Below the pieces are notes generated by a model, which saw only the letters and a program-made list of their open reading frames with translations, made no database searches and was not told where the DNA came from. The position numbers and the translations under genes are program-made. Positions 11,241 to 21,122 of a stretch of 64,000 bases of DNA are shown here, piece by piece; the first letter of the stretch is position 1; each line of letters starts with the position of its first letter. Source of the stretch: Ampullaceana balthica (taxonomy: Eukaryota; Mollusca; Gastropoda; Lymnaeidae); contig CALYLW010000061.1 of the NCBI GenBank assembly GCA_944989445.1, forward strand, positions 930,001 through 994,000, written 5' to 3'.

Positions 11241-12369
11241 GAGTCTATGCGTTGACGTGAGTAGTCCCAGTTGTTGTATATGTGTGGACGTGAGTAGTCC
11301 CAGTTGTTGTTTATGTGTGGACGTGAGTAGTCCCAGTTGTTGTATATGTGTGGACGTGAGTAGTCCCAGTTGTTGTATATGTATGGACGTGAGTAGTCCC
11401 GGTTGTTGTATATGTGTGGACGTGAGTAGTCCCAGTTGTTGTATATGTGTGGACGTGAGTAGTCCCAGTTGTTGTATATGTGTGGACATGAGTAGTCCCA
11501 ATTGTTGTATATGTGTGGACGTGAGTAGTCCCAGTTGTTGTATATGTGTGGACGTGAGTAGTCCCAGTTGTTGTATATGTGTGGACGTGAGTAGTCCCAG
11601 TTGTTGTATATGTGTGGACGTGAGTAGTCCCAGTTGTTGTATATGTGTGGACGTGAGTAGTCCCAGTTGTTGTATATGTGTGGACGTGAGTAGTCCCAGT
11701 TGTTGTATATGTGTGGACGTGAGTAGTCCCAGTTGTTGTATATGTGTGGACGTGAGTAGTCCCGGTTGTTGTATATGTGTGGACGTGAGTAGTCCCAGTT
11801 GTTGTATATGTGTGGACGTGAGTAGTCCCAGTTGTTGTATATGTGTGGACATGAGTAGTCCCAATTGTTGTATATGTGTGGACGTGAGTAGTCCCAGTTG
11901 TTGTATATGTGTGGACGTGAGTAGTCCCAGTTGTTGTATATGTGTGGACATGAGTAGTCCCGGTTGTTGTATATGTGTGGACGTGAGTAGTCCCAGTTGT
12001 TGTATATGTGTGGACGTGAGTAGTCCCAGTTGTTGTATATGTGTGGACATGAGTAGTCCCAATTGTTGTATATGTGTGGACGTGAGTAGTCCCAGTTGTT
12101 GTATATGTGTGGACGTGAGTAGTCCCAGTTGTTGTATATGTGTGGACGTGAGTAGTCCCAGTTGTTGTATATGTGTGGACGTGAGTAGTCCCAGTTGTTG
12201 TATATGTGTGGACGTGAGTAGTCCCAGTTGTTGTATATGTGTGGACGTGAGTAGTCCCAGTTGTTGTATATGTGTGGACGTGAGTGGTCCCAATTGTTGT
12301 ATATGTGTGGACGTGAGTGGTCCCAATTGTTGTATATGCGTGGACGTGAGTAGTCCCAGTTGTTGTTAA
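11241..12369. repeat. 33-bp minisatellite, about 34 copies, open on both strands
   Basis: The unit is GTGTGGACGTGAGTAGTCCC followed by AGTTGTTGTATAT, 33 bases. As 33 is a multiple of three with no stop in two opposed frames, a plus frame (11047-12369, 11-residue repeat CVDVSSPSCCI) and a minus frame (10980-12326, repeat GLLTSTHIQQL) both stay open for over 440 codons. Substitutions among copies (CAGTTG, CGGTTG, CAATTG; GACGTG, GACATG) change residues in both frames and show no codon-position bias I can see. I call it a minisatellite, not a gene. Each unit contains GACGTGAGT, a good match to a 5' splice donor. Confidence 0.9.
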
Positions 12370-12630
12370 CCGTTGATACAGTTGTTCTTACTCACAGGTG
12401 TTGAAGTTGCTGTTAGATTATCTGTTGCAGGTGGTTTTGTTACATTGTTTTTTTCGGTCATTTAGCCATAAAGAGTTATATAACCTTTTACACGTATTCT
12501 TTTCAGCATAAACTGCTCCAATTAAAATGACTATGTTAGTGAGTGGTTTCATAGAATAAGTCGCAGTGCATTGTGGTAACACGGTTGATCCCATGCCCAA
12601 TCTTTTTTTTTGTTAACTCAACTTGGTAAT
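12370..12630. other. Unassigned AT-rich sequence
   Basis: Short non-coding stretch between arrays. A 60-codon minus frame at 12418-12600 has no features. Confidence 0.4.
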
Positions 12631-12634
12631 GTCA

Positions 12635-12915
12635 AAAATCTGTAACCAATACACTCAGGGTAATCTGTCACAAAGATAACCAGGGTAATACACAACCAAG
12701 ATTCAGGGTAATCTATAACCAAGACTTTAGGGTATTTCGTAGCCAGGATCTGTAACAAAGGCATTTGGGGTATTTTGTAGCCAAGAAATTCAGTGTAATT
12801 TGTAAGTAAGATGTTCAGGGTAATCTGAAAGTAAGAAATTAAGTGTAATCTGTAACCGAGAAATGCAATGTAATCTGTAAGTGAGATATTCAGTGTAATC
12901 TGTAACTATGTCATT
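12635..12915. repeat. Degenerate ~28-bp repeat
   Basis: Phrases of the type CAGGGTAATCTGTAACCAAG and ATTCAGTGTAATCTGTAAG recur about nine times with spacing near 28-30 bases. It is strongly diverged and non-coding. Confidence 0.7.
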
Positions 12916-13496
12916 CAAATTCTTGTTGTCAAAAAATAGTTAGAAAATAACAGCTAACAACGCCGAGACTCTATTTTAGAGATTTGACCATTAGGTAGAT
13001 GTGCGTCATAAAAATTTCAACCAATACACATTTTTAGAATCAGCACACATATCTTCTCAACAAAATGTTGCAAAGACAAAAAATAGAAACCTTGATTAAT
13101 TAATCAATCCTGTCAGGTCTTGAAATAATACTATGTTCTCATGGGCGTCGCTAGGAATTTTTACGGAGGGTGGGGGGGCCAAAAAAACCCTCCATTTTTT
13201 ATTTTAACTGACAATGCCACACAGGTACAATTTTCAATTAAATTCAAGTTCAGTTAAAAATAAGGGTCGAAAAAAGCCTTAGAAATTAATAAGACTTACA
13301 AATTAGTGCTGTAATAGCTAAAATACAACATTTATTAATGCATTTAATAAATTAAAAACTTAGTTCTCACGAGAAAATTGAATTTTGCTGTGAAATAATA
13401 TACGTGTAGAAACTGCAGGATTACCAAGGATGGATATCAGAAATTTTTTTACAGGCTAAAAAAAATCGAAAAGTAGACCAATCGCGGGATTCCGAA

Positions 13497-15357
13497 ATGC
13501 CGTTATTAGAAGATTTTGGGGCGTCTGCAGCATCTGACTTATCATTGGCATTGAGGACAACAGTAAACGTTCAACAGCCAGACACAACTGAAGCAACTGT
13601 TCCTAATTTGATTGTCGCTGACACTTATTCATTTCCTAAATTGGATATTGGAAGGTATGTCTGGACATACGACCTTTCAAATAAGTTGAAATTGCAGCTG
13701 ATTCGTGATTGTTGGACCCTTGATAAAAATTATGATTTTAGAGCTGACAGTGAGGGAAACAGAGTTTTTAGTTTTTAGATATGCATGGTTATCAGACTAT
13801 TCACCGTGGCTTGTATACTCGCAAATGTTAATAGGTGCCTTTTGCAAATATTGCGTGTTGTTTCTGCAAAAAGTAATTCTATGAGTTCAGTGGGTATTTG
13901 TCATCAAACCATGTACAAAATATAAAGATTTCAACGAAGATGCACGTAGCAACCTGCAAAGCACATTATGGCACAAAGGCTCTCATGAAGATGCAAGCAA
14001 TTTTATTTGCTTTATTGGAAGCCAAAGCAGTTTCTATAGATGAGCAGTTGGACTCATCATTTAGAAGACAAATTCAAGAAAATCGCAACAAACTGGGTCC
14101 CATCATTTCTACAATCCTATTTTGCTGCATGCATGTTTTAGCACTTCGTGGAACAGAATCAAATTCTGGTAATTTGTATGAACTGTTAGAGTTTCGTGTT
14201 GAATCTGGAGATGAAGTTCTTGGTAATCGTTTGTCAATTGGTTCTTGTAGTGCTGAGTATGGTTCACCGACAAAACGGCCCCGGACAAAACGGCCCCGAC
14301 AATTGGGCTCCGACATAACGGCCCCGACAAAACGGCCCTGACTAATAGATGGACTAATAGTAAAATTTACAATCAAATATATTCGTATTTTTACTCACCT
14401 ATTCAGTGTCAGGTTTAGCTAACAATAAACAATAATAATAACACCACAAAAGTGAATTTAATAGCCTTTACGCGAAATGGTACCAATAACGGTTGTTTGT
14501 TGACAAGAAACAATATAATAACATCACAAGAAATAATTTTACAATTTTACCACTTTTTTAAGGGTGAAAAAGTTGACGAAAGCTTAAAATGCAAAAAAAA
14601 ATAATGTTTTTGTTAAAAAATGTTAACAATTTGTCTGGGGCCGTTTTGACCGGGGCCGTTATGTCGGGGCCGTTTTGTCTGGGGCCGTTTTGACGGGTAA
14701 CCGCTGAGTGTATCTCGGCAACTACGCAAAACACTATAATCGAAATGTGTGGGTCTCTCTTGCGTGAAGACATTGTTCGTGAAGCAAATAATTCAGTTGC
14801 ATTTTCTATACTTGCCGACGAGACAAATGACATTTCAGGCATTGAGCAGATGTCACTTGGTGTTAGATTTGTCAAAGAACAAAATGGGAAAATGATGGTC
14901 ACAGAAGAATTCATGGGATATATTCCAATTGTCAATAGAACAGCTGAAGGTTTAACCAACACCATCATTACTAATTCATTAGAATTTTGATTAAATATGA
15001 CAAAGCTTGTTGGTCAAGGATACTACGGATGTTCTACAATGGCAGGTAAAGAAGGAGGAGTCCAAGCAATAATTCGAAAAAAATACCCAAAAGCAGCATT
15101 TGTACATTGCAGTTCACATAAACTAAAATCTTGTTGTGAACGATTTAAATAATGTGAATGTTGTACGAAACACAATAGGAACAATTAAGTCAATTATAGT
15201 GTTTTTCCAAGAAAGTAATCAGCAAAGAAAACTTATTCTAAATGTTCCTTTGCTATGTGAAACTAGATGGTCACATAAATATAAAAGCTTGCGGATTTTT
15301 GCTGAAAATGTTACAGAAATTGTTAAACAACTGGAATATTTAGAACAATCAGTAATG
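13497..15357 (+). pseudogene. hAT transposase relic (ZMYM-type), N-terminal two thirds
   Basis: Pieces of one transposase lie in order but in different frames. 13497-13778 gives the N-terminal region. 13777-13875 gives a TTF-type zinc-finger stretch with GAFCKYC. About 13916-14041 gives KYKDFNEDARSNL. About 14020-14260 gives ENRNKLGPII and the ESGDEVLG segment. 14703-14987 gives AFSILADETND, where the first acidic residue of the hAT active site is intact (Asp at 14817-14819). Next comes GQGYYGCSTM (about 15012-15041), where the usual second catalytic Asp of GQGYDG is Tyr, then YPKAAFVHCSSHKLK. Last is LCETRWSHK near 15260. At least four frame breaks, a MITE insertion and the lost Asp make it inactive. 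It belongs to the group domesticated in vertebrates as ZMYM/THAP-associated proteins (family knowledge). The hAT C-terminal dimerisation domain is missing. Confidence 0.88.
14261..14702. mobile_element. Mutator-like MITE nested in the hAT element
   Basis: The element is 442 bp. Its left end is GGTTCACCGACAAAACGGCC and its right end is GGCCGTTTTGACGGGTAACC, a terminal inverted repeat of about 22 bp. Inside each end the phrase GACAAAACGGCCCC is repeated in tandem. Flanks are GCTGAGTAT (14252-14260) and GCTGAGTGT (14703-14711), a 9-bp duplication with one mismatch; 9 bp is typical of Mutator-like elements. Removing the element and one duplication rejoins the hAT transposase reading, so it inserted into an existing hAT copy. 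The interior is AT-rich and non-coding. Confidence 0.82.
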
Positions 15358-15558
15358 TAATCAGTTATACTTGCAGATATAATTCTTTTTTATGTTTGAT
15401 AAATGTAAACTGTCTTCCATGTAATAAACTTTCAGGAAATTTAGATCAGTTTTATTGTAACAACTTTATGACATTTTTATGACATTTTTTTCTCAAATGT
15501 AGGGGGGGGGGAGGGGCAAATCCCCCCTTACCCCCTTCCCTCCGCTCATGTATGTTTT

Positions 15559-16495
15559 GTGTCATGTTTTATTTGACTTGTTGAATCTTGTTACCATCTT
15601 CTTCTGTTGCCACAAATCTTTGTTGACCTCCTTTCCCCCCTCGCATTCCGCCCCCCCCCCTTTTTGTTTTGGATTATATGCGTGTGCTATTCATGATCTT
15701 TTAGTTTACGCCAATTCACCCGTTAGATATTACATGTACATCCCACCTTTGAAATTCCTTCAATATAATTGTCTTATTGTTTTGACAGTACACTGAAAAA
15801 AAAAGCTTCTTGACGACGCGTTGATTGTTTTGCTGTGTCTTTCCTTCTACATTCCTTAATGAATTTCTTATCAATGTTTGTGTAACATGTTTCATGCATT
15901 ACTGTACCGATGCTAACAATAATTCCTCATTGATTGATTGAAGTAAATTCGGATTTGACGTACCCACGTTATATGGCCGCCATCTTTGTTGCTATGCCAC
16001 GTGACACGAGGCATAGCAACAAAGATGGCCAACGATTTTAAAAAAAAAGTAGTCCAACACGTCGGCTAAAGCTCAAACAACTATTTTACACATATCTGAT
16101 ATGTTAGTTATGCCGCTTGCATTAATAAAACAACACAACACACGCATAGCTGAACACCATTTGACGTAGATTTACATGTTTAAAGAAACAACGTGTGACG
16201 TTTATCCTAATACTGACTTTGCCTCATTACCCAACACCACTTCCCCGCCCTAGTTACGCCTTTAATACACTCCACACTTTGATCTAATGTTCAGCGGTGA
16301 TGTATAATCCAGTTTTCACGCTGCTAGCAACCCACCCCCTCCCCTCCTACACTCGGATATGTGATTCCGGTCTCAACCCCACACCCCGTCAGTCGCCTAT
16401 TTGATATGCACACAGTGTGGCGATAGGCACAACGGACACTAACGAATCATGAGATTGGTTCCGTGACAAGGAACATGTTTCATGGAATCATGGAT
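15559..16495. other. Unassigned sequence with one strong hairpin
   Basis: No gene is supported. There is a C-run near 15651-15660 and a long hairpin at 15975-16030 (annotated separately). Short frames such as 15548-15796 have no domain. Confidence 0.45.
15975..16030. repeat. Inverted repeat hairpin, 21-bp stem
   Basis: Left arm 15975-15998 (GGCCGCCATCTTTGTTGCTA then TGCC) pairs with right arm 16010-16030 (GGCATAGCAACAAAGATGGC then C) across an 11-base loop (ACGTGACACGA). Pairing is perfect except for three extra bases (CCG-type bulge) near the base of the left arm. It is too short for a known MITE family I recognise, and could be a palindromic mini-element or a precursor-like RNA hairpin. 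Confidence 0.85.
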
Positions 16496-16499
16496 GGTG

Positions 16500-17390
16500 C
16501 TTCTTGGTGATGGTTGCCACACGATAATGGTTGATGGTTGCTTCTCGGTGAGGGTTGCTTCTTGGTTTGTGGTCGTCAGAGATGATGGTTGAGGGTTGCT
16601 TCTTGGTTTGTGGTCGTCAGCGATGATGGTTGATGGTTGCTTCTTGGTTTGTGGTCGTCAGCGATGATGGTTGATGGTTGCTTCTTGGTTTGTAGTCGTC
16701 AGGGATGATGGTTGATGGTTGCTTCTTGGTTTGTGGTCGTCAGGGATGATGGTTGATGGTTGCTTCTTGGTTTGTGGTCGTCAGGGATGATGGTTGATGG
16801 TTGTTTCTTGGTTTGTGGTCGTCAGCGATGATGGTTGATGGCTGCTTCTTGGTTTGTGGTCGTCAGCGATGATGGGGGATGGTTGCTTCTTGGTTTGTGG
16901 TCGTCAGCGATGATGGTTGATTGTTGCTTCTTGGTTTGTGGTCGTCAGCGATGATGGTTGATGGTTGCTTCTTGGTTTGTGGTCGTCAGCGATGATGGTT
17001 GATGGTTGCTTCTTGGTTTGTGGTCGTCAGCGATGATGGTTGATGGTTGCTTCTTGGTTTGTGGTCGTCAGCGATGATGGTTGATGGTTGCTTCTTGGTT
17101 TGTGGTCGTCAGCGATGATGGTTGATGGTTGCTTCTTGGTTTGTGGTCGTCAGCGATGATGGTTGATGGTTGCTTCTTGGTTTGTGGTCGTCAGCGATGA
17201 TGGTTGATGGTTGCTTCTTGGTTTGTGGTCGTCAGCGATGATGGTTGATGGTTGCTTCTTGGTTTGTGGTCGTCAGCGATGATGGTTGATGGTTGCTTCT
17301 TGGTTTGTGGTCGTCAGCGATGATGGGGGATGGTTGTTCTTGGTTAGTGGTGATCAGCGATGATGGCGGTTGGTAGCTCTTAGTTTGCGG
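16500..17390. repeat. 41-bp minisatellite, about 21 copies
   Basis: The unit is GATGATGGTTGATGGTTGCT followed by TCTTGGTTTGTGGTCGTCAG and C, 41 bases. Central copies are nearly identical. A variant with GATGGGGGATGG occurs near 16870 and 17326. Both edges are degenerate. Within each unit TGATGGTTG is itself duplicated, which may be how the unit arose. Confidence 0.95.
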
Positions 17391-17600
17391 TTGTCGGCAA
17401 TAGGTCTTGTTTAGTGATACATAGCTCTTTATGTTTGGAAAACTTTTTAAATTGGGCACCTGACTGCCTGGTTAGCCAGCAGTTACACAAACTTTGACCC
17501 GGACACTTCACTGTCTGGTTAGGAGAGTTTCCTTGGGATGAGGACTCCCCAGGGAAACAGGCGGACATTTGCAAACTGTCACTACACAAATGGCTGTCAT
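17391..17600. other. Unassigned flank
   Basis: Short single-copy stretch between the 41-bp array and the purine-rich block. No supportable feature. Confidence 0.4.
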
Positions 17601-17604
17601 GGGA

Positions 17605-17845
17605 TTAAACGCGAGAGGAGAAGGCTCGAGAGATAGGGACAGAGAGCGAGACAGAGAGCGAGAGACAAAGAGAAAACGAGAAACTGAAATAGATTTGGGA
17701 ATGAAAGATGAAGAGAGAAAAATGTACAATTAAAATATGTATAGCAAGAGAGTTAGAGAGAGAAAGGTGGGGGGTTGGGCGGGGAAATTAAATTTAAAAA
17801 ATGAGAAGACAGTGTGAAAGAATTAGAGACGATATATATATATAA

Positions 17846-17876
<31 letters not shown>

Positions 17877-17960
17877 GACAGTGAGAGAGACAGATAGAAA
17901 CATACACACTCGCAGAGCGAGAGAGAGAAATTAGTGTGTGTATTTAGTAAGTAGGTAGGT
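17605..17960. repeat. Purine-rich GA/GAGA low-complexity block
   Basis: The plus strand is dominated by A and G, with AGAGCGAGACAGAGAGCGAG-type sequence, an uninterrupted GA run near 17847-17870, a short TA run near 17832-17842 and a GTAG run near 17945-17962. It is a compound microsatellite; overlapping minus-strand frames are serine/leucine artefacts. Confidence 0.85.
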
Positions 17961-18510
17961 AGGTACATACAATTGAACAGATCAATGGAAATGAAGAGAT
18001 TGAAGAAGATATGGAATTTACTTTATAAAACACAAACGGTAGATAGTCAAACACTAAGCTTATTACAGACATCTGTGTTATTCAAGGAACAAACAAGCGC
18101 ACACAATGCTGCACTGTCTTCCGGTCACCCATTTCCTCCCCTTCTCTCTGTTTGATGTGTTTTCTTTTCCTTTTCCTCTTATTTCTATGTCCACAATTCT
18201 TCTTGATTCTCCTTCCTTCCCCTGCCCATCTCCTGGAATTTCTCCTTACATCTTACCGTCCCTCTCATTAACTTACCCACCCCCCCCTCCATCACAACAC
18301 AACATCCTTAAAAGATCAGTATCTTTAATATAGAGGGAGACCATCAGTGTAACTAATAAACCTAGATTATCGACCGTCGACCAAGGGAACACAACTCCAG
18401 TATCACGATGCCATAGCTCAGTGAGAACTGACCCCCCCCTCCTCCCGCTCCCCCTCCCCCACCTGTCCCCATCCACAACGATTCTCAAACAAAAATATTT
18501 CATTTTTTTA
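17961..18510. other. Unassigned sequence
   Basis: Short overlapping frames (17973-18155, 18106-18333) lack domains. A pyrimidine-rich stretch lies at 18120-18300 and C-runs near 18281 and 18432. I see no gene. Confidence 0.4.
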
Positions 18511-18514
18511 CGTC

Positions 18515-18735
18515 CACAGCTTTTCACGACAGATGACAGGTGACAGATGACAAATGACAGGTAACAGATGACTGATGACTGAAAATACGTTACAGAGGAC
18601 AGACCACTAATGACAGAAAACAGGTGACAGATGACATACGACTGATGACAGCAAACAGGTGATATATGACAGACGACTGATGGCAGATAACTGATGACAG
18701 ATGACAGACTACTGATGACAAACGACACTAATATT
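18515..18735. repeat. ~10-bp degenerate repeat (GACAGATGAC-type)
   Basis: GACAGATGAC, GACTGATGAC and similar decamers are packed with slipping phase for about 220 bases. Each lacks stops on minus, producing a 155-codon minus frame (18273-18740) that I regard as non-coding. Confidence 0.85.
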
Positions 18736-19260
18736 TTCAAAAAATTGAGACACTTAATATAAACTATATAATACTGCCAATAATTTAAAAAAAAACAACA
18801 GCAAGGTTCTGTAGGGATTTTTACCTCGGATTTAATTTAATTGATTTTGTCTTCTGTATCGCAGACTATTTCTTACTTTGAAGTAAAATAATATCTTTAA
18901 TTATCATGAGTGACCTAATTCTAATTTAGCATTATATATTTGTTTAAATAAAAAAGAATTCTAATTAGAAAGATTATTTCCCCTTGGTAGTAGCTGGTGA
19001 ATGTCCATTGGTTCCTTTTGTGTGTGTATCCACGTGCAGCTTGTTAGTGAATGGATCTCAATCTTCTCCCTTGGGAACCGCAATCTGATTGTCAGAGCTG
19101 GTTGTAAGGGGGAAATTAGGTTCGCAAGGGTTCTCAATCTCCTGTGTTTACATTTTCACGACGGTCCGCAGAGATATGTTGATCGCTTTCTAAAAAATAA
19201 TCAATAGGATTAGTTGACATCATATCGTAGCTTTTAAAAAAATTATATCTTAGATCCCAA
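18736..19260. other. Unassigned AT-rich sequence
   Basis: AT-rich single-copy DNA. A 68-codon frame at 19001-19207 shows nothing recognisable. Confidence 0.4.
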
Positions 19261-19261
19261 T

Positions 19262-19506
19262 ACACATGCCTTCTAAACACATGTCATCTGAACAATGTCA
19301 ACCGAACAATAGTCATCTGAACACATGTCATCTCAACACATGTCATCTGAACAATGTCAACTGAACACACACCATCTGAACACATGTCATCTCAACACAT
19401 GTCATCTGAACAATTTCATCTGAACACATGTCATCTGAACACATGTCATCTCAACACATGTCATCTCAACACATGTCATCTCAACACACACCATCTAATC
19501 ACATGC
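19262..19506. repeat. 15-bp tandem repeat (ACACATGTCATCTGA)
   Basis: About sixteen copies of ACACATGTCATCTGA, with CTCA/CTGA and TGTC/CACC variants and a shorter 12-base form (ACAATGTCAACTG). The short plus frame across it (19354-19593) has a five-residue repeat and is a by-product. Confidence 0.92.
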
Positions 19507-20010
19507 CATGTCTGTACTGACAGCACAACACAAAAATCATCCAAAATTTTTATTGCTCCTCAACTATATGTTCAGAAAAATGTAACACATTAAAAGGATT
19601 TTACATAAAGAATAATCACTAAACAAATGTTTTATGTATTTAAAAAATTTGGTGATTTATTTTAATATAAATGCCTAACAAAATGCACATCTGTAAAAAT
19701 AAAAATTCGTCTTGAAAATATTAATATGGATGTTTACCCTAGTCTAGAGTCTACAGCTCACAGTCCAGATTAATTTTTTTGTTCACATTTTAAAAGCTGA
19801 CTTTTAAGAATAAATATTTCAGTATTTGTTGTTGTTGAGAATTTTATTTTTATATATTATTTTATAATTTTTTATAATTTATTTTTTAAAAATATTATTT
19901 TATTATGACATCGTTTGTTTTTACCTTTTCTTTATTTTTACGTAATTATTTTCCTTGATATAGTATGTTTTTCGTAATTTAAATATAATTTTAATACTTG
20001 TGTAAGGGAT
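19507..20010. other. AT-rich unassigned sequence
   Basis: Very AT-rich single-copy DNA, with runs such as TTTTATAATTTTTTATAATT near 19857-19880. No gene or clear repeat is seen. Confidence 0.4.
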
Positions 20011-20013
20011 GTG

Positions 20014-20048
20014 TTTGTACCGACGAAGGCAATTCGCCGAAACGTATA
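20014..20048 (+). other. Decayed hammerhead-like motif
   Basis: TTTGTACCGACGAAGGCAAT then TCGCCGAAACGTA parallels the motif at 55441-55475 (same TTTGTA lead, GGC/GCC stem, GAAACGT). Here the first box reads CCGACGA, not CUGANGA, so the invariant U4 is lost and activity would not be expected. It is likely the end of a dispersed retroelement family. Confidence 0.4.
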
Positions 20049-20868
20049 ATTTTGTATATTTTTTTTCTTTTTTTTTAATGTAAAAGAAATGTACCTTGAA
20101 GTGCCAATGTGTACACGTCTCCGACATTGCAACGCTTTGTCCATTTGTCCAGTCATTCGACATCGTACCATTTCATGGGCGTCACATGAATTAAATCATC
20201 GATCATTGGATTGTAACAACAACATTGGATCAATGGATTGGGGAATCATAACTTTTTAGTGACATTTTGGAAAATGTAAAACTTTTTTTTTAAATATTGC
20301 GTAAAAAAATATATTATATTACTTGGACCTGACAGGGTATATCTGATATTGCGACCAGCCATGATGGACTGACCGAAATCGGACACTGGGTGGGGATTAA
20401 TGCCGCGCAGCTTTGTTTTGTTACCCTGGATGAACAATATCGACCCCCCCCCCACTCCAACACTAGAAGCTTCATTTTGGATGTCGATTTGTGGAAGGGG
20501 TGGTTTTTCTGGGGACAATATTTTTGGTAGGGCCCTAGTGGTGCTTAGCCTTATGTTGTTTTCATTTCAGTCTCTGGTCGTTATTAAAATGAGTCCGTAT
20601 CCCCCACTTCTGCGCGTCGTACATCTGACTGACGCCGCGCAGCAGTTAACTTTGCACAAGGGCCAGCGAAACCTTAGAAGGTAGGTACATTGCTCCCCAT
20701 AATATGTAACATAAATTCTACTGACAGCGATGTTACATAACTTTCTTAGACCAGCGAATGACGTGAATACAGATCTAATGACGTAATCTAACTTCCACAT
20801 CATTAACCGACCCCTTCCCACTTTTATCACAACCACGCAGTTTGAAAGTGTCATAAACTATACTTTTT
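20049..20868. other. Unassigned, with a fragment of the hAT-like MITE
   Basis: Around 20611-20682 the sequence (TGCGCGTCGTACATCTGACT, GACGCCGCGCAGCAG, TTTGCACAAG, AACCTTAGAAGG) matches the middle and right part of the MITE at 5959-6155, internally shortened and without clear target duplications. A C-run lies near 20443. Short overlapping frames show no domains. Confidence 0.5.
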
Positions 20869-21122
20869 TAGTCTCACCATGTGCGCTTAATCATCCGAGT
20901 CTCACCATGGATGAAGAATTCTCTGAGTCTCACCATGGATGATGAATTCTTTAAGTCTCACCACGGATGATGAATTCTTTGAGTCTCACCATGGATGAAG
21001 AATTCTTTGAGTATCACCATGGATGATGAATTCTTTGAGTATCACCATGGATGATGAATTCTTTGAGTCTCACCATATATGTTTGTACGAGTTTCAGCTT
21101 GTAAGCCTGATTCTTTGAGTCT
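20868..21122. repeat. 28-bp tandem repeat, about 7-8 copies
   Basis: The unit is GAGTCTCACCATGGATGATG followed by AATTCTTT, 28 bases. Variants are CACGGATG, GATGAAG and GAGTATC. The outer units are strongly diverged. Confidence 0.9.

Larger units (their letters stand above)
13140..15550 (+). mobile_element. hAT transposon, 2.4 kb, non-autonomous relic
   Basis: The left end is CATGGGCGTCGCTAGG and the right end is CTCCGCTCATG, short inverted termini (CATGGGCG against CATGAGCG). Flanks are TATGTTCT (13132-13139) and TATGTTTT (15551-15558), an 8-bp duplication with one mismatch, as expected for hAT. Both ends carry G-run-rich subterminal tracts (GGGTGGGGGGG left; GGGGGGGGGAGGGG and CCCCCC right). 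Inside is a decayed transposase in plus orientation (13497-15357) interrupted by a younger Mutator-like MITE at 14261-14702. The transposase lacks its C-terminal dimerisation region, so the copy is also internally deleted near its right end. Confidence 0.85.

Noticed and set aside
11047..12369. Cysteine-rich repeat protein on plus
   Set aside because: It opens with GTG, an in-frame TGA lies just upstream, the minus strand is equally open, and the unit is a 33-bp minisatellite.
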